Shown one piece after another: positions 17,381-25,348 of a stretch of 64,000 nucleotides of DNA. The first letter of the stretch is position 1. Each line of letters begins with the position of its first letter. The notes under the pieces were generated by a model. That model saw only the letters and a list, made by a program, of their open reading frames with translations, did no database searches and had not been told where the DNA came from. The stretch spans positions 58,340 through 122,339 of the forward strand of contig NZ_BQUN01000012.1 of NCBI RefSeq assembly GCF_026008495.1, read 5' to 3'. Position numbers and translations under genes: made by a program. The DNA is from Streptomyces sp. A012304. Lineage in GTDB: Bacteria > Actinomycetota > Actinomycetes > Streptomycetales > Streptomycetaceae.

Positions 17381-18163
17381 GTGCTGGTCCTGTTGCCCCC
17401 GTCCGAAGGAAAGGCCACCTCCGGCCGTGGCGCCCCGCTGAAGCCGGAGTCGCTGTCGCTGCCGGGGCTCGGCGCCGCCCGTGCGGCCGTGCTGACCGAA
17501 CTCGTCGAGCTCTGCGCGAGTGACGAGGTCAAGGCGCGTGAGGTCCTCGGGCTGAGCGAGGGGCTGCGCGGGGAGGTCGCGAAGAACGCGGAGCTGCGCA
17601 CGGCGGGCGCCCGGCCGGCCGGGGAGATCTACACCGGGGTCCTGTACGACGCCCTCGGCCTGGCCTCGCTGGATGCGGCGGCGAAGCGGCGGGCGGCCCG
17701 TTCGCTGCTGGTGTTCTCCGGGTTGTGGGGTGCCGTCCGGGTCACGGACCGCATCCCCTCGTACCGCTGCTCGATGGGGGTGAAACTGCCGGCTCTCGGG
17801 GCGCTGGGCGCGTACTGGCGGGCGCCGATGGCGGAGGTGATGCCCGAGGTCGCCGGGGAGGGGCTGGTGCTGGATCTGCGGTCGGCGGCGTACACGGCGG
17901 CGTGGAAGCCGAAGGGCGAGGTCGCCGGGCGGACGGCGAGCGTGCGGGTGCTGCACGCGCCGACCCGGAAGGTGGTCAGCCACTTCAACAAGGCGACGAA
18001 GGGGCGGATCGTGCGCGCGCTGCTGGCGGCGGGGATCGCGCCCGCGGGCCCGGCCCAGCTGGTGGAGGCGCTGCGGGACCTCGGGCATGTGGTGGAGGCG
18101 CAGGCGCCGGCTCGGGCGGGGACGCCGTGGACGCTGGATGTGCTGGTGACGGACGTGCACTGA
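17381..18163 (+). CDS. yaaA: YaaA/DUF328 family peroxide-stress protein
   Basis: 260 residues; GTG start with AAGGAGAG 7 bp before it. The opening LVLLPPSEGK and the later YTGVLYDALGLASLD, LLVFSGLWG, DRIPSYRCSMG and SHFNKATKGRIVRAL are the recognised pattern of the YaaA (DUF328/UPF0246) family. E. coli YaaA lowers intracellular iron and protects DNA from peroxide; it binds DNA. Length is normal for actinobacterial members. It starts 13 bp after the membrane-protein stop and probably shares its transcript. The same gene is found near eda in other Streptomyces as I recall. Confidence 0.85.
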   Translation: MLVLLPPSEGKATSGRGAPLKPESLSLPGLGAARAAVLTELVELCASDEVKAREVLGLSEGLRGEVAKNAELRTAGARPAGEIYTGVLYDALGLASLDAAAKRRAARSLLVFSGLWGAVRVTDRIPSYRCSMGVKLPALGALGAYWRAPMAEVMPEVAGEGLVLDLRSAAYTAAWKPKGEVAGRTASVRVLHAPTRKVVSHFNKATKGRIVRALLAAGIAPAGPAQLVEALRDLGHVVEAQAPARAGTPWTLDVLVTDVH

Positions 18164-18199
18164 GACACCGGCGTCGATCCTTCCCGTTGCGCACCTTCT

Positions 18200-18218
18200 C
18201 GTTGCGTTCTCCGCAACG
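18200..18218. promoter_or_regulatory. Palindromic operator upstream of the KDPG aldolase
   Basis: CGTTGCG-TTCTC-CGCAACG is a perfect 7-bp inverted repeat about 40 bp before the start at 18259. Related half-sites TTGCGCA occur at 18186-18192 and 18223-18229. The pattern suits an IclR- or Lrp-type regulator; the protein is not encoded nearby. Confidence 0.55.
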
Positions 18219-18258
18219 GTCTTTGCGCAGAGTGCATCCGCTGGGCAGGATGAGGTCC

Positions 18259-18905
18259 ATGACCTCGTCCGTGTCCTCCCCGTCGGCTGCCTCCGTCCTG
18301 GATCTCGCGCCCGTCGTGCCCGTGGTGGTCGTGGCGGACGCCGGTGACGCCGTGCCGCTGGCGCGGGCGCTGGTGGCGGGCGGACTGCCGGCGGTCGAGG
18401 TCACGTTGCGCACGCCCGCCGCGCGGTCGCGCGCGCGGTGCCGGAGGCGGTGGTCTGGGCGGGGACCGTGATCACGCCGGAGCAGGTGACGGCGTGCCGC
18501 GCGGCCGGGGCGCGGTTCCTCATCAGTCCCGGCTGGACGGACACGCTGCTCACGGCGATGCGGGAGTCCGGGCTGCCGTTCCTGCCGGGGGTGTCAACGC
18601 CCTCGGAGGTGGTGGCGCTGCTGGAGCGCGGGGTGCGGGAGATGAAGTTCTTCCCGGCGCGGGCGGCGGGCGGTACGGCGTATCTGCGGTCGCTCGCCGG
18701 ACCGTTGCCGCAGGCCCGGTTCTGCCCGACCGGCGGGATCGGCCCGGACGACGCGCCGGAGTACCTGGCGTTGCCCGACGTCGGCTGTGTGGGCGGGGGT
18801 TGGATGGTGCCCGCGGACGCGGTGGCGGCGCGGGACTGGGCTCGGGTGGAGGCGCTGGCGCGGACGGCCGCGGGTCTTACGGGCGCAGGTGCGACGTGTC
18901 GTTGA
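18259..18905 (+). pseudogene. eda: KDPG aldolase, frame-disrupted
   Basis: Two reading frames together give one 2-dehydro-3-deoxyphosphogluconate aldolase (Entner-Doudoroff split of KDPG into pyruvate and glyceraldehyde-3-P). Frame 1 from ATG 18259 gives VVPVVVVADAGDAVPLARAL ... VEVTLRTPAA, then runs to a stop at 18471. Frame 3 gives AVARAVPEAVV ... GTVITPEQV ... to 18905, including MKFFPA with the Schiff-base lysine and FCPTGGI. At about 18415-18440 roughly four to five codons expected in homologues are missing and the frame is lost, consistent with a deletion of about 16 nt inside a GCCGCGC-rich stretch. Either a genuine inactivation or an assembly error. The 3' end overlaps the convergent RNase H gene by 29 bp. 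Confidence 0.75.
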
Positions 18906-20277
18906 GGAGGCGGACGCTGGCGTTGCCGTCGGCGTAGTACGCCACCACCGACAGGGAGGCCGCCGACAGTTCCATGCGGAAGAGGGACTCGGGCGGCGCG
19001 CCGAGGGCGAGCCGGACCAGGGTCTTGATCGGGGTGACGTGGGTGACCAGCAGGACCGTGCGGCCCGCGTACGCCGCGACCAGCTTGTCGCGGGTGGCGG
19101 CGATCCGGGTGGCGGTCGCCGCGAAGCTCTCGCCGCCGCCGGTCGGTTCCGCCTCGGGGTCGGCGAGCCAGGCGTCGAGGTCCTCGGGGTGGCGCTCGCG
19201 GACCTCGCCGAAGGTGAGTCCCTCCCACGCGCCGAAGTCGGTCTCGCGCAGCCCGTCGTCGACGGTGACCTCCAGGCCCAGGCGGGCCGCGACCGCGCCC
19301 GCGGTCTCCCGGGTGCGGGCGAGCGGGGAGGCGACGATGTGCTGGATCGTGCCGCGCCGGGCGAGTGCCGCGGCGACCCGTTCGGCCTGCTCCCGGCCGA
19401 CGGCGGAGAGGGAGGGGTCGGTGCCGCCACTGCCGGAGAAGCGCTTCTCGGGGGTGAGCGGGGTCTCGCCGTGCCGGAGCAGGACGAAGGTGGCCGGGGC
19501 GCCGAGATCGGGAGCGGAGGACCAGCCGACGGACGGCTGCTCGGCCGGCGGGGTGGCGACGGTACGGGCGGCGCGCTGGTCGTCGTCGGCCTTCGCGCCG
19601 GGGGATGCCGGGGATGCGAGGGATGCCGGGGATGCGGGGGATGCGTGGTCGGTGGCCGAGGCGCGGCGCCGGCCCAGCGCCTCCCGGGCCTTCGCCGCCC
19701 CGGCGACGGCGTCACCGGGCGGACCCGACGGCTCGGGGACGGCCGACGCCGCACGCCCCGACGGCTCCGCAGCCGCCGACGCCGCACGCCCCGGCCGCTC
19801 AGGGGCCGCCGCCACCCCGGACGACGCCTCCAGCGCCGCCCGCGACGCGCCCGCGTCCCACTGCTCGCCCCGCTTGCCCGCGTCCATCGCCTCGTTCGCC
19901 AGGCGGTCGGCGTGCTTGTTCTGCTCGCGCGGGATCCACTCGTAGCTGACCTGTCCGGGCGGGAAGACGCGGGCCGCCTCCGCCGCCAGCGGCTTCATCG
20001 CGGGGTGCTTGATCTTCCAGCGGCCCGTCATCTGCTCGACGACGAGCTTGGAGTCCATCCGGACCCGCACCGCGGCGGACGGGTCCAGTTCGTGGGCGGC
20101 GCGCAGACCGGCCAGCAGGCCCCGGTACTCGGCCACGTTGTTGGTGGCGACGCCGATGTACTCGGCGCGCTCGACGAGGGTCTCCCCCGTCGCCGCGTCG
20201 ATCACCACGCTGCCGTAGCCCGCGGGCCCCGGGTTACCCCGGGAACCGCCGTCCGCCTCGACGATGAACTCCCGCAC
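18877..20277 (-). CDS. Bifunctional RNase H / acid phosphatase
   Basis: 466 residues. Residues 1-134 are RNase HI: VEAD9GGSRGNPGPAGYG, NNVAEYRGL with the catalytic Glu, MDSKLVV with Asp, and HADRLAN. Residues about 135-245 are a low-complexity Ala/Ser/Pro linker including five 3-residue repeats. Residues about 262-466 are a histidine-phosphatase domain: LLRHGET near 267, SPLARTRET, and VTHVTPIK with the second His. The mycobacterial relative (Rv2228c type) removes RNA from RNA-DNA hybrids and has alpha-ribazole phosphatase activity in cobalamin synthesis. It is the last gene of the Nif3 / zinc-ribbon / RNase H operon, 13 bp after the zinc-ribbon stop. Confidence 0.92.
   Translation of the reverse strand: MREFIVEADGGSRGNPGPAGYGSVVIDAATGETLVERAEYIGVATNNVAEYRGLLAGLRAAHELDPSAAVRVRMDSKLVVEQMTGRWKIKHPAMKPLAAEAARVFPPGQVSYEWIPREQNKHADRLANEAMDAGKRGEQWDAGASRAALEASSGVAAAPERPGRAASAAAEPSGRAASAVPEPSGPPGDAVAGAAKAREALGRRRASATDHASPASPASLASPASPGAKADDDQRAARTVATPPAEQPSVGWSSAPDLGAPATFVLLRHGETPLTPEKRFSGSGGTDPSLSAVGREQAERVAAALARRGTIQHIVASPLARTRETAGAVAARLGLEVTVDDGLRETDFGAWEGLTFGEVRERHPEDLDAWLADPEAEPTGGGESFAATATRIAATRDKLVAAYAGRTVLLVTHVTPIKTLVRLALGAPPESLFRMELSAASLSVVAYYADGNASVRLLNDTSHLRP
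19601..19645 (-). repeat. Five 9-bp tandem repeats in the RNase H linker
   Basis: Five near-identical units of GGGGATGCG/C on the plus strand encode A-S-P triplets in the linker of the bifunctional RNase H. Length variation here would change only the tether between the two domains. Confidence 0.85.
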
Positions 20278-20290
20278 GCCCCAGGCCCCC

Positions 20291-21034
20291 CTACAGTCCG
20301 GACTCGGAGGTCCGCACCAGGATGCGGCGGCAGTTCTCGCACCGTACGACCGTGTCGGGCGCGGCGGAGCGGATCTCGTTCAGTTCGGTGATGGCGAGCT
20401 CCTGGCGGCAGCCCTGGCAGGTGCGCTGGTAGAGCTTGGCGGCGCCGATGCCGCCCTGCTGCTCGCGCAGCTTGTCGTAGAGCTTGAGCAGGTCGGCGGG
20501 GACGGAGGCGGAGACGACCTCGCGCTCCTTGGTGACGGAGGCCGCCTCGCCGTCGATCTCCTCGAAGGCGGCGTCCCGGCGGCCGGTCGCGTCGTCGATC
20601 TTCGCCTGGACGGAGCCGACGCGCTCGGTCAGCTCGGCGACCCGCTCCTGGGCGCTCTCGCGGCGCTCCATGACCTCCAGGACGATGTCCTCCAGGTCGC
20701 CCTGGCGCTTGGCGAGGGAGACGATCTCCTTCTGGAGGTTCTCCAGGTCCTTCGGGGAGGTGACCGCGCCGGAGTCGAGCCGCTGCTGGTCGCGGGCGGC
20801 ACGCTGACGGACCTGGTCGACGTCCTGCTCGGCCTTGGTCTGCTCGCGGGCGCAGTCGCTCTCCTCGGTCTGCGCGGCCACGAGCAGGTCGCGCAGCTGC
20901 GTGAGGTCCTTGGTCAGCGAGTCGATCTCGGCGTGCTCGGGCAGCGACCTCCGCTTGTGGGCGAGCTGCTGGAGGCGGACGTCGAGGGCCTGGACGTCGA
21001 GGAGTCGGATCTGGTCGGCGGGCGCGGCGTTCAG
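20291..21034 (-). CDS. C4-type zinc-ribbon coiled-coil protein (DUF164/CT398-like)
   Basis: 247 residues starting LNAAPADQIRLLDVQALDVR. The start is placed at a CTG that overlaps the Nif3 stop (CTGA); no ATG or GTG lies nearby in this frame, and homology with relatives as I recall begins exactly here. Residues about 15-180 are a long coiled coil; the C-terminal ribbon has CQGC near 204 and CENC near 234. Such proteins are conserved next to Nif3 in actinobacteria; the chlamydial relative CT398 binds sigma-54 and secretion parts, but the actinobacterial role is unknown. Translational coupling to Nif3 is clear. Confidence 0.88.
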   Translation of the reverse strand: MNAAPADQIRLLDVQALDVRLQQLAHKRRSLPEHAEIDSLTKDLTQLRDLLVAAQTEESDCAREQTKAEQDVDQVRQRAARDQQRLDSGAVTSPKDLENLQKEIVSLAKRQGDLEDIVLEVMERRESAQERVAELTERVGSVQAKIDDATGRRDAAFEEIDGEAASVTKEREVVSASVPADLLKLYDKLREQQGGIGAAKLYQRTCQGCRQELAITELNEIRSAAPDTVVRCENCRRILVRTSESGL

Positions 21035-21870
21035 TTGGGGGCTCCAAGGGACGGGGAGTGGCTGGTCCAGGGGTCGGTGACCGTCTTCGAGACGTGGACC
21101 CTCAGGTCCCAGCCGTTCCGGTCGGAAATCTCGTCGAGCTGGGCGGCGGCCAGCTCGCACCAGGGCCATTCGGTGGCCCAGTGCGCCGCGTCGAGCAGCG
21201 CGAGAGGACTGTGCGCGCGGGCCTCGGAGGCCGGGTGGTGGCGCAGGTCCGCGGTGAGGAAGGCGTCGACGCCGGCGGCGCGGACGTGGTCGAAGAGGCT
21301 GTCGCCGGAGCCGCCGCTGACGGCGACCGTGCGGACGGGTGCCTCGGGGTCGCCCGCCACCCGGATGCCCTGCGCGGTGGCCGGCAGCCGCTCGGCGGCG
21401 CGCGCGGCGAACTCGCGGACGGTGAGCGGGTGGTCGAGCTCGCAGATCCGCCCGAGGCCGCGGCGGCCGGAAGGGTCGGCGGGGTCGGGCACGAGGGGCC
21501 GTACGACCCGCAGGTCCAGGGCCCCGGCGAGCGCGTCGCTGACGCCTGGGTCCGCGGTGTCGGCGTTGGTGTGGGCGACGTGCAGCGCGATGTCGTTCTT
21601 GATGAGGGTGTGCACGACGCGGCCCTTGAAGGTGGAGGCCGCGACGGTCGTCGTACCGCGCAGATAGAGCGGATGGTGGGTGACGAGCAGGTCGGCGTCC
21701 AGCTTCACCGCCTCGTCGACGATCTCCTGGACGGGGTCGACGGCGAACAGGACCCGTACGACGTCCTGGTCCGGGTCTCCCACGACGGTACCGACCGCGT
21801 CCCAGGACTCGGCCCGCTCGGCGGGCCACAGGTTCTCCAGCGCGGCGATGACTTCAGACAGACGGGGCAC
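21031..21870 (-). CDS. Nif3-like dinuclear metal-centre protein
   Basis: 279 residues. MPRLSEVIAALENLWPAERAESWDAVGTVVGD and the metal-binding block LLVTHHPLYLRG, then HVAHTNAD, and the C-terminal HWATEWPWC are the signature of the Nif3 / GTP cyclohydrolase I type 2 (YbgI) family. These form hexameric toroids with two metals per subunit; activity in cells is unresolved. First gene of a three-gene minus-strand operon with the zinc ribbon and RNase H-phosphatase. A typical core Streptomyces gene. Confidence 0.9.
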   Translation of the reverse strand: MPRLSEVIAALENLWPAERAESWDAVGTVVGDPDQDVVRVLFAVDPVQEIVDEAVKLDADLLVTHHPLYLRGTTTVAASTFKGRVVHTLIKNDIALHVAHTNADTADPGVSDALAGALDLRVVRPLVPDPADPSGRRGLGRICELDHPLTVREFAARAAERLPATAQGIRVAGDPEAPVRTVAVSGGSGDSLFDHVRAAGVDAFLTADLRHHPASEARAHSPLALLDAAHWATEWPWCELAAAQLDEISDRNGWDLRVHVSKTVTDPWTSHSPSLGAPN

Positions 21871-22094
21871 GGGAAAAGGCTACCTGTCCGTTGACCTGGG
21901 GTGCACCGCTGTCGCCCGCCGGCCGGCGGCACGCCCCTGACCTGGCCGGTTCAGGGCCGGGGCGGGCACAGCACACCCTCCTCACCACCCTCAGGCGAAT
22001 CGCTTCTGCGCCACTCGTACGAGGGAAGCCCCCGCCCGCCGATCCCACGCCCGCGCGTGCGAAAACTAGCTTCGTCGCCGGAGGTGACCGAACG

Positions 22095-23297
22095 ATGACG
22101 GCCTGTGCGATCGAACCGACCGCCGCGGACGGGAACGGGAACGACGACCGGACGCCGCACGCGGACTGCGTGATCACGGCGGACGGCGCCTACGCCGCAC
22201 GTCTCGCCCTCGCCGGCGAGTCCTGGTTCCCGGAGCGCTGGACGCTGGACGGCCCCGAGCCGTACGCCGTGCCGCTGCCCGGCCATCAGCCGGAGGAGCC
22301 CGGCACGGAGGTACAGCCGCTGGCCGACGGGCGGGTCCTCATCCGGCGGGTGGTCCAAGGGCGGCACACCTTCTCGCTCCTCTACCCGACCGGCCCCGGC
22401 ACGGGCGAGCTGCCGCTGGGCGCGGTCGAGTGCCCGGACCGGGAGGCCCGGCTGCGGCTGCTGCCGCCGGCGCCGTGCGGTGAGCGGGCGTACGCCCTCG
22501 CCGTGGGCCGGGACTCGACGGCGCTGTGGCTGGTGGCGGGCGGCGCCTTCGGGCCCGAGCAGGTCGCGGAGGTCCCGGGCCGCTGCTCGGGCGGGGTCTG
22601 GCTGGACCGGACGGGACGCCTGCTGGCGCTGGACCGTGAGGCGGGCGGGCGCACCAAGGCGATCGTGGTGGACCTGGAGCGCGGGGGTGAGGCGTCGCCG
22701 CTGTTGCAGATCGCCGCCGACAGCGACGACCGTCTGCTGCTGGCCGCCCCCGACAGCGGTCTGCTGCTCATCCGCTCGGACGCCCCCTCCCCCGGTGCGG
22801 CCCGGCTGGGCTGGGGGGTGCTGGGCAGCACGTTCCCGGTGCGGTTCCCGGAGTCGCTGCGGCTGCCCGACTGCACCGTGACGCCGTTCGCGATCCAGCC
22901 GGGGCAGGTGCTGCTGCCGGAGGCGTGCGCGGTGGCGCTGCGCATCGACGGGCCGCTCGGCAGCTGGCTGGGGATCTGGCGACCCGTGGAACGGCGGCTG
23001 CGGCAACTCGCCGCGCCCCAGGGGTGGCTGGCGGGCTCGGGGGTGTGGACACCGGACGGTGTGTTGCGGCTGCCGTACGCGACGCGGGCGGAGCCGTGCG
23101 GGGTGGCGCGGGTGGCCGTACCGGCTTTGGACCCGCCCGCGGAGGCGCCGGCGGCCGGCGCCGAGCCCTCGGGCTCCGCGGAGTCCTCGGACCCCGCGGA
23201 GCCCGCGGAGCTGCCGGAACCCTCGGGGCTGGGGGAGCCCGCCGCCCGTCCGGTCCCCCTGCAACAGGCCCCGCTCAGCCGTCTTGTAACGAAGTAG
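22095..23297 (+). CDS. Hypothetical protein, beta-propeller-like
   Basis: 400 residues. ATG chosen because GGAGGTGA ends 7 bp upstream; an upstream in-frame start at 21891 would add a Pro/Arg-rich stretch with no visible conservation. The protein consists of repeated beta-strand blades (LPLGAVECPDREARLRLLPP, ALAVGRDSTALWLVAGG, LLALDREAGGRTKAIVVDL, RLLLAAPDSGLLLIRSD) suggestive of a WD/YVTN-like propeller. No signal peptide. The last 60 residues are a Pro/Ala/Glu-rich tail. Found next to Nif3 in other Streptomyces as I recall; role unknown. Confidence 0.75.
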   Translation: MTACAIEPTAADGNGNDDRTPHADCVITADGAYAARLALAGESWFPERWTLDGPEPYAVPLPGHQPEEPGTEVQPLADGRVLIRRVVQGRHTFSLLYPTGPGTGELPLGAVECPDREARLRLLPPAPCGERAYALAVGRDSTALWLVAGGAFGPEQVAEVPGRCSGGVWLDRTGRLLALDREAGGRTKAIVVDLERGGEASPLLQIAADSDDRLLLAAPDSGLLLIRSDAPSPGAARLGWGVLGSTFPVRFPESLRLPDCTVTPFAIQPGQVLLPEACAVALRIDGPLGSWLGIWRPVERRLRQLAAPQGWLAGSGVWTPDGVLRLPYATRAEPCGVARVAVPALDPPAEAPAAGAEPSGSAESSDPAEPAELPEPSGLGEPAARPVPLQQAPLSRLVTK

Positions 23298-23393
23298 CAG
23301 CGGTTGGCGTGGCCGCCTGGCTTCGCACCGTGGTCTGCCGGATAAACTCGCCCGGCTGTAAGAAAGATCATGTTGACGGGGTGAACACTTCCG

Positions 23394-23552
23394 ATGAGCG
23401 ACGCAAGCACCACGCAGCCGCTGTCCGCCGGCACCCAGGAGACCGCCGGTCGCGGCCGGCACCGGGGCCCGGTCTCGTCCCACGACACCGAGTCCGCTCC
23501 GCGCGGCCGGCACCGCAAGCCGGCCGAGGAGAAGGCCGAGGCGGCTGCCTGA
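23394..23552 (+). CDS. Small hypothetical protein, 52 residues
   Basis: ATG at 23394 to TGA at 23552. The product is Arg/His/Ala/Glu-rich, low complexity, with the recurring phrase GRHR-GP / GRHRKPA at its centre. GC-rich codon positions fit real coding, and a strong terminator follows 12 bp after the stop, so it is probably an independent small gene. No family recognised. Confidence 0.55.
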   Translation: MSDASTTQPLSAGTQETAGRGRHRGPVSSHDTESAPRGRHRKPAEEKAEAAA

Positions 23553-23564
23553 GCGGCAGACGAG

Positions 23565-23589
23565 AGGCCCCGTCCGACGGACGGGGCCT
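23565..23589 (+). terminator. Rho-independent-type hairpin
   Basis: A perfect 11-bp stem AGGCCCCGTCC / GGACGGGGCCT with a 3-nt loop is followed by TTTCCC. It terminates the small gene upstream and insulates the acetyltransferase gene. Confidence 0.85.
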
Positions 23590-23661
23590 TTCCCGTGTGT
23601 ACTCGCCCGCCGGCCGCAAGGCCGTGACCTCGACAACCCGTTGGCTTCGAGAGGGAACGAC

Positions 23662-24162
23662 ATGCCCGAGCTGCGCCAGGCCCGCGTCGGCGACCACGGC
23701 ACGATCGTCAGATGTGTACAGCAGTGGTGGGGCGACTCGCGTACCCCCGCGCAGGCCCGCGAGCTTTCGCTGCTGCTCCCCAAGCTGTTCCTGCAGTTCT
23801 TCTCCAGCACGAGCCTGATCCTGGAGGACGAAGCCGGCATCAGGGCGTTCCTCGTCGGTTTCCATGCCGCCGACAACGACGAGGAGGCGTACATCCACTT
23901 CGTGGGAGTGGACCCGGAGCTTCGTGGGCAGGGAGCAGGCCGCCGTCTGTACACGGCCTTCTTCCAGCGTGCGGCCGAGGCGGGCCGCACCGAAGTGCGG
24001 GCGATCACCTCACCGGCGAACACCGGGTCCATCGCCTTTCACCGCGCCATGGGGTTCACCCTCGAGAGCGGGGACCGGATGGTCGATGGCCTGCCCCTGC
24101 ACAGCGACTACGACGGTCCCGGTCAGGACCGGGTGTGCTTCTACAAGAGGATCGCCCGCTGA
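23662..24162 (+). CDS. GNAT family N-acetyltransferase
   Basis: 166 residues. The ATG at 23662 follows GAGAGGGA at good spacing; an upstream TTG at 23641 is less likely. The GNAT acetyl-CoA site is clear: IHFVGVDPELRGQGAGRRLYTAFF (Q/RxxGxG/A near residue 88-95) and then the SIAFHRAMGF segment near 126. It transfers an acetyl group from acetyl-CoA to an amine; the substrate cannot be deduced. It stands alone on the plus strand between a terminator and a MITE-like element. Confidence 0.85.
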   Translation: MPELRQARVGDHGTIVRCVQQWWGDSRTPAQARELSLLLPKLFLQFFSSTSLILEDEAGIRAFLVGFHAADNDEEAYIHFVGVDPELRGQGAGRRLYTAFFQRAAEAGRTEVRAITSPANTGSIAFHRAMGFTLESGDRMVDGLPLHSDYDGPGQDRVCFYKRIAR

Positions 24163-24215
24163 CCCGCGGTCACACCTCGCCGACCGGAACATCGCCGACC
24201 GCACAGCCTTGCCGC

Positions 24216-24403
24216 TAGGCCCTGTCGTTTGGATCATCCCGGCGTCGCGGGGCCTGGCACGCACATCTGCGGCGTTGTCGTCACTCGCCGACGCTCCGCG
24301 TCGACTCCCTCCTCCGCCTTGCATCTGCACGCACCAGGCCCCGCTCGGGTCGGTCGAGAGGCACCGCACCTCACAGCCGGCCTGATCCAAACGACAGGGC
24401 CTA
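24216..24403. mobile_element. MITE-like element with perfect 21-bp inverted ends
   Basis: Bases 24216-24236 (TAGGCCCTGTCGTTTGGATC plus A) and 24383-24403 are exact inverted copies, giving a 188-bp non-coding unit. The outer TA may be a target duplication. The interior (GGGGCCTGGCACGCACATCT near 24250, and a Pro/Ser-coding-like GC stretch) has no transposase. I remember very similar units scattered in Streptomyces genomes, presumably moved in trans by an IS transposase. Its right end supplies the TAG stop (24401-24403 on the minus strand) of the adjacent SDR gene. Confidence 0.85.
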
Positions 24404-25339
24404 GTCCTTCCGCAGGCCCAGCACCTCCGTCGCCGCGAAGGTCTCGCCGGCCGGGCGGTCCGCGTAGTGCGGGGTGAGCACCGCGTCCAGCTCCTCGTAG
24501 GTGAAGGTGTCCTCCTTGCTGTCGAACTTCGCCTGGACGCGGGGCCGTTCGACGACGGCGACCATTCCGCCGTGCACGACGAGCAGCTGTCCGTTGACCC
24601 GTGCGGCGGCCGGTGAGGCCAGGTAGCCGACGAGCGGGGCGACGTGCTCGGGGGCGAGCGGGTCCGGCCCCTCGGCGGGGGGTTCGAGGCCCGCGAAGAC
24701 GTCCTCGGTCATCCGGGTGCGGGCGCGCGGGCAGATGACGTTGGCGGTGACGCCGTACTTGGCGAGCGCGAGGGCGGTGGACGTCGTCAGCCCGACGATG
24801 CCGCCCTTGGCCGCCGCGTAGTTGGGCTGTCCGGCGGAGCCCGCCAGGAACGCCTCGGAGGAGGTGTTCACGATCCGCCCGTACACCGGTCCGCCGGCCG
24901 CTTTGGACCGCTCGCGCCAGTGCGCGGCGGCGAAGCGGGTGGTGTTGAAGTGGCCCTTGAGGTGGACCCGGATCACCGCGTCCCACTCGTCCTCGGTCAT
25001 GGAGAAGACCATGCGGTCGCGCAGGATGCCCGCGTTGTTGACGAGGACGTCCAGCTTGCCGAACGCGTCGATCGCCGACTCGACCAGCTCACGGGCCTGC
25101 CGGAAGTCGGAGACGTCCCCGGTGTGGGCGAGGGCGCGGCCCCCGGCCGAACGGATCTCGCGGGCCACCTCCTCGGCGGGGCCCGCCGAGGCCGCGCCCG
25201 AGCCGTCGCGGCCGGGCCGCCCGTGGTCGTTGACGACGACGGCCGCGCCGAGGCGTGCCAGCTCCAGCGCCTCGGCCCGGCCGAGGCCGCGTCCGGCACC
25301 GGTGACGATCGCCGACAGGCCGTCCAGCGGCAGCGACAT
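24401..25339 (-). CDS. SDR family oxidoreductase, Hsd4A-like
   Basis: 312 residues. Rossmann start AIVTGAGRGLGRAEALELA (near 10-28), NNAG motif near 103, catalytic S (NTSSEA near 157) and YAAAK (near 172). The sequence, including VYGRIVNTSSEA and CPRARTRMTEDVF, follows mycobacterial Hsd4A (Rv3502c), a 17-beta-hydroxysteroid / side-chain 3-hydroxyacyl-CoA dehydrogenase. Distal gene of the MaoC / ADH / SDR operon. Its stop codon coincides with the right end of a MITE-like element, so the original C-terminus may have been altered; the last residues are LGLRKD. Confidence 0.88.
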   Translation of the reverse strand: MSLPLDGLSAIVTGAGRGLGRAEALELARLGAAVVVNDHGRPGRDGSGAASAGPAEEVAREIRSAGGRALAHTGDVSDFRQARELVESAIDAFGKLDVLVNNAGILRDRMVFSMTEDEWDAVIRVHLKGHFNTTRFAAAHWRERSKAAGGPVYGRIVNTSSEAFLAGSAGQPNYAAAKGGIVGLTTSTALALAKYGVTANVICPRARTRMTEDVFAGLEPPAEGPDPLAPEHVAPLVGYLASPAAARVNGQLLVVHGGMVAVVERPRVQAKFDSKEDTFTYEELDAVLTPHYADRPAGETFAATEVLGLRKD

Positions 25340-25348
25340 GACCGGCCC

